Positions 1 to 13,390 of a stretch of 64,000 nt of DNA are shown piece after piece. The notes beneath the pieces were generated by a model. It saw only the letters and a program-made list of their open reading frames with translations, had not been told where the DNA came from and did no database searches. Both the position numbers and the translations under genes were made by a program. The stretch comes from Balanoglossus misakiensis (lineage: Eukaryota; Hemichordata): assembly GCA_040954595.2 (NCBI GenBank), contig CM082587.2, forward strand, positions 3,410,001 through 3,474,000, read 5' to 3'. Positions within the stretch are counted from its first letter, which is position 1. The number at the start of each line of letters is the position of its first letter.

Positions 1-2059
1 GATCGAAATCTGCAAACGATGTTTGTTTTCACTGCTGAGACTGCACACAAAAAAGATTCCTTCAATCACACAGCCTAACTCTACAGTGCATATATATTGC
101 TTGTAGACCTTATACCGTCAAACCTTGAAAAGCAAATTATCATCACCAAAAGAGGAGAGTCTGGACTGTAGAAACCCAGGTCTTGACTTCAGGTTCCTCT
201 GACCAATCAGTGTTCAGCCCAAGACCACCTGTTGCCTATGGGTGTGACCTTTCTGCCATACTGTACATGTATATTAGTATTAAACACTTTAACTCTACCT
301 GCAAAATTGATTATAGTACATGTACCTTTATACTAGCCAAGACCCTTTCTCATTTCAAAATTTTAATTTAGAAAGTACATGTACCTCCAGAGGGCAAACA
401 CACATGCAACCTCCATGACCCTCAAATCACGACATTTCCTTGCCCCTTCAATTATGAAATTTAATGACAAGAAGCTCTCCCGCAGAGAAAATTGATGTAA
501 CTGGTTAATGTGACCCTCTTTGCCTGAAAGCACGAAAAAAGCTAATTATGTTTTCAAATGCTGCCATATCTTGAAGGCGATCCTACATACACTCAACAGA
601 GGATATTACACTGGGTGTCACACCCTCAAGGGGTGCCGGTTTTTGCCATGGTTCTCCGCTGGAGTTCCTACAACTCTAGACTGCGTCCCGTGGACACCAA
701 ACTCTGGTTTCAGAGTAAAATAACATGTCTTGTACAACGATGATATATGTCTCTAGGCACTGGAGTAGGTTTCAATAAAATTAAAATTTATACCCAAGAT
801 CAGAGCTGTGATTGCCGATTTGAGGTGGAACGTGAAAGTGTACGGTTTGAATTGAATTGAACCCCATACAGATTAGAAACCTGGAAAATCGGAAGATTCT
901 ATGTATTGCATTTCCATCATTGATTTCTTTTCTTTTTTATTTCTTTAGGGATAATGAACAAACTACTTAATGCAAGTATACATGTATATGACAGGGTTAA
1001 TGATACTGAAAAAGCCTTAAGATAAATGGATTCTGAATAATATTAAGATGGACGGCATAATGCACTGTTGAGTTGTATTGTGTTCATTTTTTGTCTCCAT
1101 ATATCACAGTCACACGACAAATATCATGCTGAGAAATATGAATTTAGATTAGTGAGTAATGGAAAAGAAATGAAATTGCAATATGAATTATGCAGAAAGA
1201 GAACATTTACTGCCGTGGTTAATAAAAACATTTTTTCCCAGTTAAGACTGTAAGAGGTGAGAAAAGTCTCCAGTGGATATGAGCGATATTCAAGTATAAA
1301 ATTAAGGTAGATATTATCCTTATTTTCCATTTTCACAGCATACAATTATATTTTTCAATAAGATTTGGGTATTACTTCTACACTACTAACATCACTAAAT
1401 AATTTCCATCTTCTAATTTCATGCAGTCGATTTTAGTACATGCAATATATGTAATCCATGGAATGTAATTCCTTGAGATTCGGAAAGCCAAATTTGTGAG
1501 GGTGAGGTTAGATCAAGGTACTATTTGACAGGAACTCATAAAATCACTGTATCTGAATGACAGTTTGAAGAGGATATATATCATGAAAAGTACAGCCCAA
1601 GTAGACACATAATTGCTCTCCCCCAAAACAAATATTATTTTAATTAATTACTGTATACAGATTCTCATGCCACAAAAATAGCTCCAAAGATGATATTAGC
1701 AAAAGCTGTGGCTTCTTCGCTGCATGCACTGGCTTCCAAGTTCGCAATTTTCGGCATGAAGATATTCTACACCCCCCACGTGATATGTGCGCATGATAAA
1801 TATTCTGGTTTCAAACTCAATTTACATTTAATTATGGGTTGCAGTAGTAGTAAACAGGGAGCGAGCTAGTTATTTGGTCTTTGATATGCCACTATTGCCT
1901 ACTTTACAGTAAGTGGCACAGATTTCACCAGTGCCAGCACATCAATTCACTTGATTTGAGATCGGTCAATCTGAAGAGAGATCCTGCCAGTGTTCTTCTT
2001 TTCAATCCTCTACACAAGTACCTCAGTTGTACCTTGACATTTCAAGACAATGGTACAAA

Positions 2060-2215
2060 TCCATGTATGTATGTAGGAACTTACGCATGCACATACATCA
2101 TGCATTGTAATGTATGTATGTATGTACGTACGTACATGATATGATATGTACGTAGCGTACATATATATGTACGTACATATGTACATTCATATGTAGGTAC
2201 ATATGTAGATGTATG
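2060..2215. repeat. Palindromic GTAC/ATGT simple-sequence block
   Basis: The block consists of interleaved GTATGTATGTACGTAC-type words followed by their complements. It can therefore fold on itself in several registers. It is probably a slippage-prone low-complexity tract rather than a functional site. Confidence 0.7.
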
Positions 2216-4541
2216 CACGTAAAGCCACATTGTACATTTGTAATATGGTTATACCCAGGGCTATTTTTGGTTTTGTCCTGGGCCATTACTCTATCTAGAC
2301 CATCAATACACACGACTCCCCTCCTCCAATTCTTTTCATACATTTATTGATCCAGTAGGGATTACACCTGGTACATGTATATGTTTGTCACTGACAAGGA
2401 ACTTGCTAGTCAACAAAGTATATTCCCTTTACAGAGCTAGTTACGCACAATCTCACCAGACGTCACTCTCAGAACCTGGTTTACCTCTCAGATACATCGG
2501 CTCATTTGAGATATCACCCCGATATGCTATCTCACAAGTCTTTCAAAGGAAGTTTGACCTGATTTCTGTCAAAGACTGATGACTGAGCTGATCACAGAAT
2601 TTCATTTCCAAGAATTGTCAAGGTTGTGGGTGTATAACATGATTTGTCTTATCAAGCTCAGAGGGTTGGCAATGGAGAGCTGCCTCTTCTGAATAACATG
2701 ATACGGTCTGGATCCAGGTCAGATATAAAATTTCCATCTGCATCTTCTGTGTTTAATCAATATGACACCGACCATCTTTCCTCAACATGTAATGACCTTG
2801 ATGTTTACAAGGGCAGGTACATGTAGATGGGTCATGAGCACAAGAGATCAAGGCCATAAAGCAGTCAGAATTAAATAAGTTTTCTATATTTACGTTCTTT
2901 TTTATTCTATCACGTCAACATTTTTACAATTATATTATATTTTTCAGGATGCTATGTTTCATCGTTCACGCACAATACAGACAAGAGACAAAATGCTGAA
3001 AGAACTATACACCAGTAAAAAGTAACTATGTCATAAAACTTCATGCTCTCATGTATAAGACCTATTACATGACTTACTGACTGTATTACACTCATAACTG
3101 TGTCGGACATTATTTCACTGACACACTGCTGATATTTCCAGAGAACGCAAACAGTAACCGAATATAAATTTTGTCTGGGCATGGAACGACTGACATTTAC
3201 AGGTAGAAATTACCCATGCAGATTGTAAATCATTGCATTCAGTGACTCAGTTATTGAACCACTATTCTTAGAGGAGAGAATCAGTCTGAGTGATTTTGCA
3301 TGCTGACTTCCTCGCTATATAATGAACAGTATGGTTGGTTCAGAGTTTGAATGCCGTAAAATACAAGTTTATTTATAATTTATCTCCAAAGTAACTATGG
3401 GAGGCTCAAGAGGGTTACGTCATGTACCGTATGTAGCATAGATGATACACGCACACTTAAGTTACACATGATGTTATGCGTTAAGAGTAACAAATGAACC
3501 CGCTTGCTGTAAAGATGCACCCTTGACATTGCGTATGTAGTATGAACCCTACTGGTAAATGTATGGCAAGTGTCAATATATGGCTGAACTGCCTCCCAAC
3601 TTGGGTGACGGGAGGCGGTGAAACCATAGATGGACATTTGCCATATAGCAGGGATAGTGCAGTATATGCCTTTCTCAGCCAAATGTTCCCAAATTTTTCA
3701 CAGCTGCTGACCAGCATTTGTGATTATCTCAATATTTTCAAATAGTCTTAATAGCCTAGGTGAAAGTTACTGGTAAAATGTTTCCTGTTGTACGTAACAA
3801 TAGATTTTTTGTGCGAAACCATAATGCTTGCCAATTACCAGTGTGCATCAAATTAATTATCCAGGAATATGATGATGTTCTCATCAGGAATTGTTGATAC
3901 AGCACTGGCTAATTTGCATAACAATATAACAAATTGTTATGATTAATATTATTTCTGTTGCCTTAAAATTAAAGGATAGTGGTCATTACTCACTGATTGC
4001 TCTGGGGAAAATGTATATTATTGATATATTTGATATATACTGTAGTACGCTTAGACAAAGGTGACAAACTTGCAAAATGAATTATCCCTTGCTTGGGTTA
4101 AGTCAGTATGGCTTCTTTACAACCCCCACTTATGCTGGTATTGTGGTAAACTGGTAGTACTTTAATTGTGTTACAGCTTAGAACATTGGAGAGAGTGTAG
4201 ATTTCAAGAAATTGACCAACTTGTCTTCAAAACTCTTTCAGGGAGTTTCACAGTATTGGGGGTCATGGACTCACAGTGGTGGCGACTAGACTGAACCTAA
4301 GGCCACAAAATAAACGTTGAGCCAGTTAGCACCTTCCCAGGGTATAGGCTTCAGTGTCTACTGGATAAAGAAAGCGAGGACTCAACAGACAGCTGGTGTT
4401 ACACTTTTACTTGCTGTGTATTACTATGATTACCAAGTGATACGAGCAAGTAAAAATGTACACGTAAAAGCATCGAACTGTCGTGAATCTTAATATATGA
4501 TAGCAGAACTCAGTGAACGGGCATTGCTTCTGCGTCATTTT

Positions 4542-4690
4542 CCTTGGAAGTGTGTCACCCATTGAATGGCCTTAGTCGTGTAAACTGTGTCAAGCGTCTG
4601 AACAACGACCCACAAGTCCAAGATCGCCTTGACGATCTTCCTCCATGTTGTAACTAAGCCCATTCAATGAAATGCCTACGCTTCCTTGGT
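4542..4690. repeat. Imperfect inverted repeat, possible small foldback element
   Basis: The left arm contains TTGAATGGCCTTAGT, and the right arm, read in reverse complement, contains TTGAATGGGCTTAGT. Similarity extends outwards through a GGAAG-containing segment, giving arms of about 35 bp. A short perfect hairpin sits near the centre (AAGATCG ... CGATCTT, about 4620-4640). This is consistent with a decayed MITE, but no flanking target-site duplication was established. Confidence 0.4.
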
Positions 4691-5104
4691 ATGATCGCGT
4701 CAACGACACCTGATTATAAATCTGATGGACCCATAAAACTGTTATAGATTATGAATGGGTCTTCGGTGAAATCGTAACATTTTAGTGTTTGTTGTGGTAG
4801 TGGTACTAACCTTATTACTAGCCATCGAGATCTATGGATATCTAATATGTACAGCTGTACGATCTTCTGCAAATCTTGTAACAGACAATTTTTTTTGAGA
4901 TCTTACTCCCCTACAGCATCGCATGCACGTCCACAGGATAGGTAGCAACTGTTGCTGTTGCTCGATCTTCGGAGTCTTTGAAATCGCTGATATATAGGCC
5001 AATTTGGTCAAATTCCTTACTGCCGGAGAATTCCTCCAAATAGCAAGTCAGTTATTATTGTACCAATTTACGGTAATCTAAATTCGGCAACCTTTGTAAA
5101 GTAG

Positions 5105-5361
5105 AAGCTTTGTGATTGGTTGTCCTACTAATTGGATCGACTATTCAAAGACCTAAATTTTCATTGGAGGTTGGGGAAAAGTAGGTCACTCAACACTTGA
5201 CTGTTTGATTGGCCGTTGGCAAGTCTCGCAGATTCACGAGTTTTGCGAGATAATTCTATTTCCGGTCCAAAAAGTGCCCGGTGAACGTTTTGACCTCGTC
5301 GAATTGCTGATTTTGACGGATATTGACAATTACATCTAAGTACGCTTGAACAGACACAGAC
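5105..5361 (+). promoter_or_regulatory. Putative XAB2 promoter with four inverted CCAAT boxes
   Basis: Four ATTGG words (inverted CCAAT, the NF-Y motif) occur at about 5115, 5131, 5163 and 5208, all 150-250 bp upstream of the XAB2 start codon at 5362. There is no clear TATA box in the right place. Clustered CCAAT motifs in a TATA-less region are typical of housekeeping promoters. The transcription start itself cannot be placed. Confidence 0.45.
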
Positions 5362-5534
5362 ATGCCAATTGCTCAGGAGAGAGCAGACATCTTTTTTGTA
5401 AGTAAATCGCACTTATTTACGCCCCAGATGACGGTAAACTAAAAATGAGGTGCATGGCCATTTCAATGTTTACAAATTACAGTTACAGTACCATGTGTAC
5501 AGTCAGTGCACATGTGCATTGAACAAGTCAACAC

Positions 5535-5614
<80 letters not shown>

Positions 5615-5630
5615 ACTACTTCACCCTGGC

Positions 5631-5700
<70 letters not shown>

Positions 5701-8700
5701 ACTTCACCCTGGCTGCCTGTGGTTTTGATCATGGAGCTTGTTCCATGTTTTGATTCACAAGTGCTTGTTGTCAATAATATCAGTGATTGTAATAGTCACT
5801 AAATTCAAATTGTGTTGGCTGTTTGTGATGAACAGGAAGAAGATGATCTACCTTATGAGGAGGAGATACTAAGAAATCCGTACTCGGTGAAATGTTGGCT
5901 GAGGTTTATCGAGCATAAAGGTGAAGGCACAGCAAAGCCTGTCAATGTAGTGTTTGAAAGGGCACTCAAAGAACTTCCAGGAAGGTAAGAAGTACTTGTA
6001 TGTATTGCAATGGTAGTTACAGTAATGGCTGCAATGATTGGTGTGGGTGCTGCTTGGTGGGATGCTCTTGACAACATCATCAACCAAGCCCATAACTTAG
6101 TGGAGTGGTGGCGCTGTTCATGGCTGTCGAGAGGATCATTTATGCCATTTGCCTACAAAATACCTATATGGAGAGGGGGCTTGCGTGAAATTTTTCTTCA
6201 TAATGCTCCAGAACCTGTTTATAGCTGGATCTCACCACTTATCTGCTCTGTCTTGCATCTTCTTAACTCTTTATTTCAGTTACAAACTGTGGTACAATTA
6301 CTTGAAACACCGACGGAAGCAGGTGAAGGGTAGATGCATAACAGACCCGGTCTATGATGATGTGAATAATGCCTTTGAAAGGGCCTTAGTCTTCATGCAC
6401 AAGGTAAGCATCTTTGATTTTGCTGTCTCTGAGAGTGTTTTGGGGGACCAAAACATTGCTACTCCACCATCATTTCATCTCCATCACTATTATAACCACC
6501 AACACAACCATAACCATCATCATCCCACCTATGTCTCCTTCGTATATCTATACACCCAATTCTCATTCACCCACAGATGCCAAGGATATGGCTAGACTAC
6601 TGCCAGTTCTTGATGGACCAGTGTAAAATCACCAGAACGAGGAGAACATTTGACCGGGCATTGCGAGCCTTGCCGATCACCCAGCATCACAGGATATGGC
6701 CACTCTACTTGAAATTTGTCAGAAATCTTCCACTGCCAGAAACTGCTGTCAGAGTCTATCGAAGATACATGAAGGTGAGTAATGATATCACAGATATTAA
6801 CCAGAGTTTTCCAGAGATCTTGCTGTGTGATTGTTCTTTCAGCCTGTATCATATCATCATAATTGCTTGAATCACTTAAGAGCAAAGCTTTTGAGATGCT
6901 GAAAATGTGGTATGTCTTATAATTTGGAAAATTATTTATTTCAGCTATCGCCAGAAAATGGCGAAGAATACATTGAGTATCTGAAGGATATCGATAGGCT
7001 GGATGAAGCTGCTGTTCGTTTGTATGACATTGTCAATGAAGAAGATTTCGTCTCAAAAGAAGGAAAATCAAATCACCAGGTAAAAGTTCCATTTGATACT
7101 TTTAGGAAAACCCCAGTGGGAATTGAGTTCTGCTGTGTTGGAAAGAGGATGCTTTTCACCATTGATGATATCTTTCAAAGAAATATATGAAACCAAATGC
7201 GGTTTTCTATCAACAGCTATGGCATGACCTCTGTGACCTGATCTGCAAGAACCCAAAGAAAGTGACGTCATTGAAGGTGGACCCCATCATAAGGAGTGGT
7301 ATAAAGAGATTTACGGATGAGAGAGGGCAGCTGTGGTGCTCCCTGGCAGATTACTACATCAGAAGTGGACACTTTGAGAAGGTAAAAAAAAACTTCAAGT
7401 GCATCTGATGGATGAGCTTTGAAATCCTGTTCTATTCTGATTCATGTCGTTAAACCATCAAGCAAAGTGAAATGCCACCATCAGGAATTTACTGACGTAT
7501 GGTACTTCTGTTTCAGGCCAGAGACATCTATGAGGAGTCCATCCAGACAGTGACGACTGTACGTGACTTTACACAAGTCTTCGATGCCTACGCACAGTTT
7601 GAAGAAAGTATGATCAGTGCCAAGATGGAAACTACGGCTGAATTGGGAAATACTGAAGATGGTAGGTACTGAGGTGTAAGAAATGGGGGCTTTGTCTAGC
7701 TGGTAGCTGATGTGTTACTGTAATACCAACTGTAACATTAAACATTTTCCTTCTGTTCTGCAGATGACATCGACCTTGAGATCAGACTCGAAAGATTTGA
7801 AAACCTGATGGACCGGAGACCACTTCTCCTGAACAGTGTTCTCCTCCGGCAGAATCCCCACAATGTCCACGAGTGGCACAAACGAGTCAAGTTGTTCGAG
7901 GGCAAACCGAAGGACATCATCAACACGTATACTGAGGCGGTTCAGACTGTAGACCCACAGCTTGCTACTGGAAAATTATACACACTTTGGGTGGAGTTTG
8001 CAAAATATTACGAGAAACATGAACAGTTGACAGAGGTAACTCTTCTGTGTGAGAGTTCTAGTTTGAAAGCCTATATACTTTTAGTCACAAACAACTGATG
8101 TTTTCTTCCCTTTTACATGATTGAGTAGAAGTTACCCACTTTGAATTCTCTCCTGCTTTTATCCACCAGGCGAGGGTTATTTTTGAGAAGGGCACCAAAG
8201 TTCCATACGTCAAAGTTGAAGACTTGGCAAGTGTCTGGTGCGAATGGACAGAAATGGAAATCAGACATGAGTAAGAGATGCCTACTTGAACCCCTTTCAC
8301 AAAGATAATTTGGTTCAGCCCTTTTATTTTCTATCCCATGGGTGGACACATTCACAGAGATGTGGGTTTGAAGGGGGTTAGATTCTACTTATTTTCGTTA
8401 AAAACACTCCAGTGTTTGCGTCTGAAATTATGATGGGAGAACGTGAGTTCAACAGATTTGTTTCTTACAACTAATTTTGTTGTGTCTTTTCCCTGTCCCG
8501 ATCAGGAATTACGATGACTGTTTGAAACTTATGCAGAGAGCCACTGCCATGCCTTCAAGGAAAGTTGCATACCATGACAAGGTAAAGGAGGTCTGACAGC
8601 AGTGTGTGTGTGTGTGTGTTTGTTTTTGCTCACATACATTGCGTGGGTCTGTGGGTGCATATGTGTGTGTTGGCCTTTTAGTTCCTAATTTGTTCATCAA

Positions 8701-11567
8701 CTGTCACGTATGTTGATTATACTGACAGATGTGTTGCCTTGTTTTCACAGAGTGAACCAGTACAGAAGAGATTGTATAAATCACTGAAAGTCTGGTCTTT
8801 GTATGCAGATTTAGAAGAGAGTTTTGGAACATTCAAGGTAGGTTTCATACTTTCAGTCATAACATCTCTTGCAACTGTCTTCAATCGATCGATGCTTGTA
8901 ATTATTTGATGTGGCCATGTAACTCACACATCTTCGTTTCTCTCTTGCAGTCAACCAAGGCTGTGTATGATCGCATCATTGATCTGAAGATAGCAACACC
9001 CCAGATTATCATCAATTATGGGATGTTCCTGGAAGAGCACAATTACTTTGAAGAGGCTTTTAAGGTAACAAGTGTTCGAGATAGCGTCTGTGAACGATGT
9101 GGATTTGATTGAGGGTTAATGGATTTTGGAATGGGGATTGGAATTGGAAAAAAACACCTATAATGATATTTTGTATATATCCTGGATTTGTTTGCAGGCA
9201 TATGAGCGTGGCATAGCCCTGTTCAGATGGCCCAATGTGTATGACATCTGGAATACATACCTTACAAAGTTCATCGAGAGATACGTAAGTACAAGTGTAA
9301 CAGTGTTCACAAAGACATTATTAGAGACCCTGTCACCACATATCAGTCACTGACAGATCTTTTCAGTGTTACTTGGTATCTTCATGAAATTACTTCATTG
9401 GCGATCCTTACACCCTGTTTTTATCTTTCTTTGACTATTACCATTTTAGGGTGGCAAGAAATTAGAAAGAACCAGGGATTTATTTGAACAGTGTCTCGAT
9501 GGTTGCCCACCCAAATTTGCGAAATGTAAGTAGCTCTTCCCCCTAACCTTTGACCCTTGCGTAGTCATGGCCAACACTTCATGTTGTGAAAAACATTTAG
9601 TAAAAGTAGTTGATAAACAACTTGAATTTTCTTCATACCACATAAGCCGTTTACTATTTTGTAACATCATCTTCTCCATGGTTGCAATTCACAGCTGTTT
9701 ACTTGCTTTACGCAAAGCTGGAGGAAGATTTTGGTTTGGCCAGACATGCGATGGCTGTCTACGACAGAGCTACTATGGCAGTCCTACCTGAAGAACAGTA
9801 TGAGGTATGCCATGTGATTTTGTGTGTGTACGTACTCATACATACTTATCGGTTCATTGTGGCGGTGACGAACCTGTGATGGTCAAAACTGTAATGTTGT
9901 TAAGGTTTGGATGTGTCTCAATACCCAAGCTAAGCATGACAACGATGCATTTTGTGTTGCCCTCACAGATGTTCAACATCTACATCAAGCGGTGTGCGGA
10001 AATCTACGGAGTTACTCACTCCCGATCCATCTACGAGAAGGCCGTCGATACCCTCAATGAAGAGCAGGCGCGAGAGATGTGTCTTCGATTTGCAGACTTG
10101 GAACGGAAACTGGGCGAAATTGACCGAGCGAGGGCACTGTACAGTCACTGCTCACAGATGTGTGACCCAAGGGTGGGTATTTCACAGGTTGCTTCACGTA
10201 ATGTTAGTGATAACTCTTTCTTTTTTCCTTCTGTGTCAGTTGAACTGTAAGAACAAACTAATGAAAATTATCTTTAATTCATATCAAAAATTCAGGTGAC
10301 ACCAAGTTTTTGGCAGACATGGAAAGAGTTTGAAATCCAACATGGCAATGAAGACACGGTGAGGGAGATGCTGAGAATCAAGAGAAGTGTGCAGGCTACT
10401 TATAACACACAGGTAATGTTCTTCTAATATGACATGGACACAACAGCTGGTCGTTTATGACACCACATGGACAAAGCTTATTACTTGAAATGTATTGATG
10501 ATTGTATGTTTTCTCAAACTTTGTGTCTTCTTTAGCAGTATTTCAAATATAACTGGTGACAGTGACAGTGTAATGCTTCATCTCCAGGGAGTATAATTGG
10601 TACTAACATCTGATTTCTATTGTTCTTGTATGACAGGTGAATTTCATGTCGGCACAGATGCTTGCTGCATCTGGCACAGGGACAGGAACAGGTAAGAGTT
10701 CTGTCATAACCATATCTGGCATGGCCACTTATGAACTGCACTGATGTGCAGTCAAATCTAAGCCTCGTCTTTAGCGAGAACACCGTGTCTGCTTCATTGT
10801 TTGAGGAAAAAGAGACATTTGAATAGATTCTCTCATTGTGCTTTTATTTTATTTTACAGTCTCAGATTTGGCGCCAGGATCCAGTGGTGGCGACGAAATG
10901 AAGTTGCTTGAGCAGAGGGCACACGCTCTGGCTGCAGAGGCCAAAGCTGATAAACCTATGCCGAAGAAAGATATTCTATTTGTCAGGTATGTAACTTACA
11001 TTTTCTGCTATCTGCTGCCAATGTGTAAATGTTGTGAGCTGGTCTGTGCTGCAGTGCGTGCAAGGTTGTTGGCAACTAACAACAGGACCAAGTGGAAGTA
11101 GTCGAAAGTAAAAAAGAAGTCAGAGTGCATTGGTATTTGATTCGTTGATTTTGTGCTGATATGTTTTTTTCTCTTCTCAGTGGTGGTAAAACAACTGATG
11201 AACAGATGGAAGAGGCTGTGAAGACTATAAATCCAGAAGAAATCAACATCGACGATGATGATGAAGACAGTGACGAGGGTCCAGATGGTAAGTCACTTTT
11301 TTAGAGGGTGGTGGAAGGGGCGTAGAAAAATGCTGACCACCAGCAAACAACTGTAGGCTGGGGAAATAAATATTAGCCAAGCAGAAGATCATTTTTTTGT
11401 GTACACTGAATCGTGTAAGTTTAATCTGCCGACTTCCGCCCCTCCTAAATAGCAAACAAACTTTGGTTTAATCAGAATCTTCTTTCCTTCATCTTTCAGA
11501 AGTGGAAATCGAAAAGAAGAATGTGCCAGCCGAGATCTTCGGAAGTTTGAAGGAAGATGGCGACTAG
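5362..11567 (+). CDS. XAB2: Pre-mRNA-splicing factor SYF1 / XPA-binding protein 2, complete, 21 exons
   Basis: This encodes the spliceosomal scaffold SYF1/XAB2, a HAT/TPR-like helical-repeat protein of the Prp19-associated complex. In vertebrates it also binds XPA and acts in transcription-coupled repair. Exons: 5362-5397, 5836-5984, 6280-6403, 6577-6774, 6945-7079, 7217-7381, 7517-7661, 7764-8035, 8170-8270, 8506-8581, 8751-8837, 8951-9064, 9198-9284, 9450-9525, 9695-9804, 9969-10172, 10296-10412, 10637-10691, 10860-10986, 11181-11287, 11500-11567. They sum to 2553 nt, giving 850 aa against about 855 in human. Diagnostic stretches include [50 protein letters not shown] and [12 protein letters not shown]. 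The tail FGSLKED matches the family C-terminus. An acidic run ([10 protein letters not shown]) precedes the last exon. The start was chosen because a short first exon ending at GTAAGT supplies the correct phase for the conserved [10 protein letters not shown] exon. No defects were seen. Confidence 0.96.
5535..5715. repeat. Long (GAT)n microsatellite in XAB2 intron 1, duplicated unit
   Basis: Two ATG/GAT trinucleotide tracts of roughly 80 and 70 bp occur in tandem. Each is followed by the same non-repetitive tag, ACTTCACCCTGGCTG (at about 5617 and 5701). The repeat-plus-tag unit therefore appears to have duplicated as a whole. The spurious poly-Asp/poly-Met open frame across it is not a gene. 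Confidence 0.95.
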
Positions 11568-12663
11568 AGATTCACAGATGAAGCATTTCATTCTCAGCAG
11601 TAACCCAGACAATAATCATGTCTAAGAAGAGATCATTGAAATACATATTTCCATCAGACATTTCTTTATCTAGTTGTGTTGTCAGTGGTCATGCAGCAAA
11701 AACATCATAGTCATTCTGCAAATAAGTGAACTTGGGATAGTCTGTACAACAGCAGATGAAATTCATGTATTTTCCTCAAAAAACACTAGTACATGTTATT
11801 GTCATATCTTTTGAATATTAAAATAATGGCTTACCAAAAATATGGTGTGTTTGTCTATATGTACCTTGTAGTAGTATTCCAAACTAGGGGCATGAAGTCC
11901 TGACTGCATTTTCAGTATGGAGGAAAAATTGTAATTGGTGGAAGTGGTGGAATATACATCAATATAAACCACATGCTCCTTGATGATGATGATGATGATG
12001 ATGATAGAGTGAAACGGGGGTCGAGGATTAAAAACAAAAACTTGCAAATCATTATTCCTTTCTCGGCATTTCCACACTTCATAATTCTAAGTTTCTAAGT
12101 AACACACACAGCAATTAGTACCGTAGTTCCTGTATTCACAGAATACAAGAGACATTCTTGAACACTGAAAACCGATATATTCATGTAAATGAAATGTGTA
12201 GCTTTGTGCGGCATCTATAGGGTCCTAAAAGTGCAAGAGATTTGGTACCAAGTGTAAATATCTTAAAGCTGCCAACACAACAGCTCAATAGCAGCAAAAG
12301 ATCTACTGAAGGAAATGTGTAAATACAATTCAGTTTCAGACACTTTCAGTTGAACAGGTTTACTCTGAATTATTTTCACCTTCAATATCGACATAACACT
12401 GAGACCCAGCATCTCTGCTTGGCTCCTAGAGAAGGGAGTTACTCAGAATTGGTTAAAGAAATAAAACAACACACAAAGCTACTGCTACCAGGGCTTTAAA
12501 CTAGTTGGGGAAATCTTTCCTTTCTTAGATTACATACCAATGAAGTATGAAATGCCCTGTATTACGGGACCTTTTTCATTGCTATGATCTAGGCAGGCCA
12601 CCTTACACTGGAAAAAAAATGGATTCCACAATTTTTTAATGCACATGATTGCACTTCTGGTGA
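11568..12663. other. Intergenic region between convergent XAB2 and the Gln-rich gene
   Basis: This contains the XAB2 3' untranslated region. An ATTAAA word lies at about 11817, 250 bp after the stop codon. A short (GAT)n tract sits at about 11981-12005, and the remainder is presumably the 3' untranslated region of the convergent minus-strand gene. No further coding potential was recognised. Confidence 0.6.
11817..11822 (+). terminator. Candidate poly(A) signal (ATTAAA) of XAB2
   Basis: The variant hexamer ATTAAA occurs 250 bp downstream of the XAB2 stop codon and is followed by a T/G-containing stretch (GGTGTGTTTGTC). Position and context suit cleavage and polyadenylation. This is sequence inference only. 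Confidence 0.4.
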
Positions 12664-13355
12664 TCAGTGAGTTGTGGTCGGCGTGAGCATTGACATAGAA
12701 ATGGGGATGGGGATGGTGGATGTGTTAACTGACATCTGACTGGCTATCTCCATGGCAGCGCTGTTCAAGGGATCTGGGCTCAGTATGGTGGCGCCCTGCA
12801 GGGAGGTGGCCACCTCTCCCATGGACTGCTGCAGAAGTTGCTGGGTGATCTGCTGGTCAGTAGGGATGCTGAGCTCCTGCACGGCCGTTGTCTGGGTGTG
12901 CGTCAGGGGCTGTGACGTGGGAAGCTGGTTGGGCAGTCTCTGGGAGGCAGGGCTCAGTGGTTGAGCGTTGACCGTGTTGAGGCTCTGCAGCACTGTGTGA
13001 GGTGGCAAGGTGGCTTGGCCATGGGAGCTAGAATTACTCGGGTGGTGAACATTCTGTTGGGCCATGGTGAGACCCTGGGTTTGGAGGTCGTGCTGAGCCT
13101 GGGTTTGAAGGTCATGATGTTGTCCCATACCACTCTGTGTCACATGGATTATGTTCTGAGGAATCAGAGTCTGTTCAACACTGGTCATGTTCTGTTGGTT
13201 CAACACCTGGTTGATGCCCATTGCCTGGTTCACGGACTCGGTACTGTGGACCTGAACAATCTCCTGTGCCTGGGCGTTGCCGTTGTTAGAATTCTGGTTT
13301 GCCAAGGACGCCAGCAGTTGATTCTTGATGGCTTGGATTATCAGGTCTGTCATTG

Positions 13356-13390
<35 letters not shown>

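Larger units (their letters stand above)
1..5100. other. Intergenic region without a recognisable gene
   Basis: No open frame here is longer than about 95 codons, and none shows a recognisable domain or a chain of splice-compatible exons. The stretch is AT-rich. It holds a palindrome-rich ATGT/GTAC simple-sequence block at about 2060-2215 and a weak inverted repeat at about 4542-4690. Palindromic ACATGTAC-like words are scattered through it. A non-coding RNA or a distal enhancer cannot be excluded from sequence alone. Confidence 0.6.

Noticed and set aside
5450-5728. Poly-Asp/poly-Met open frame
   Set aside because: It is the translation of a (GAT)n microsatellite inside XAB2 intron 1.
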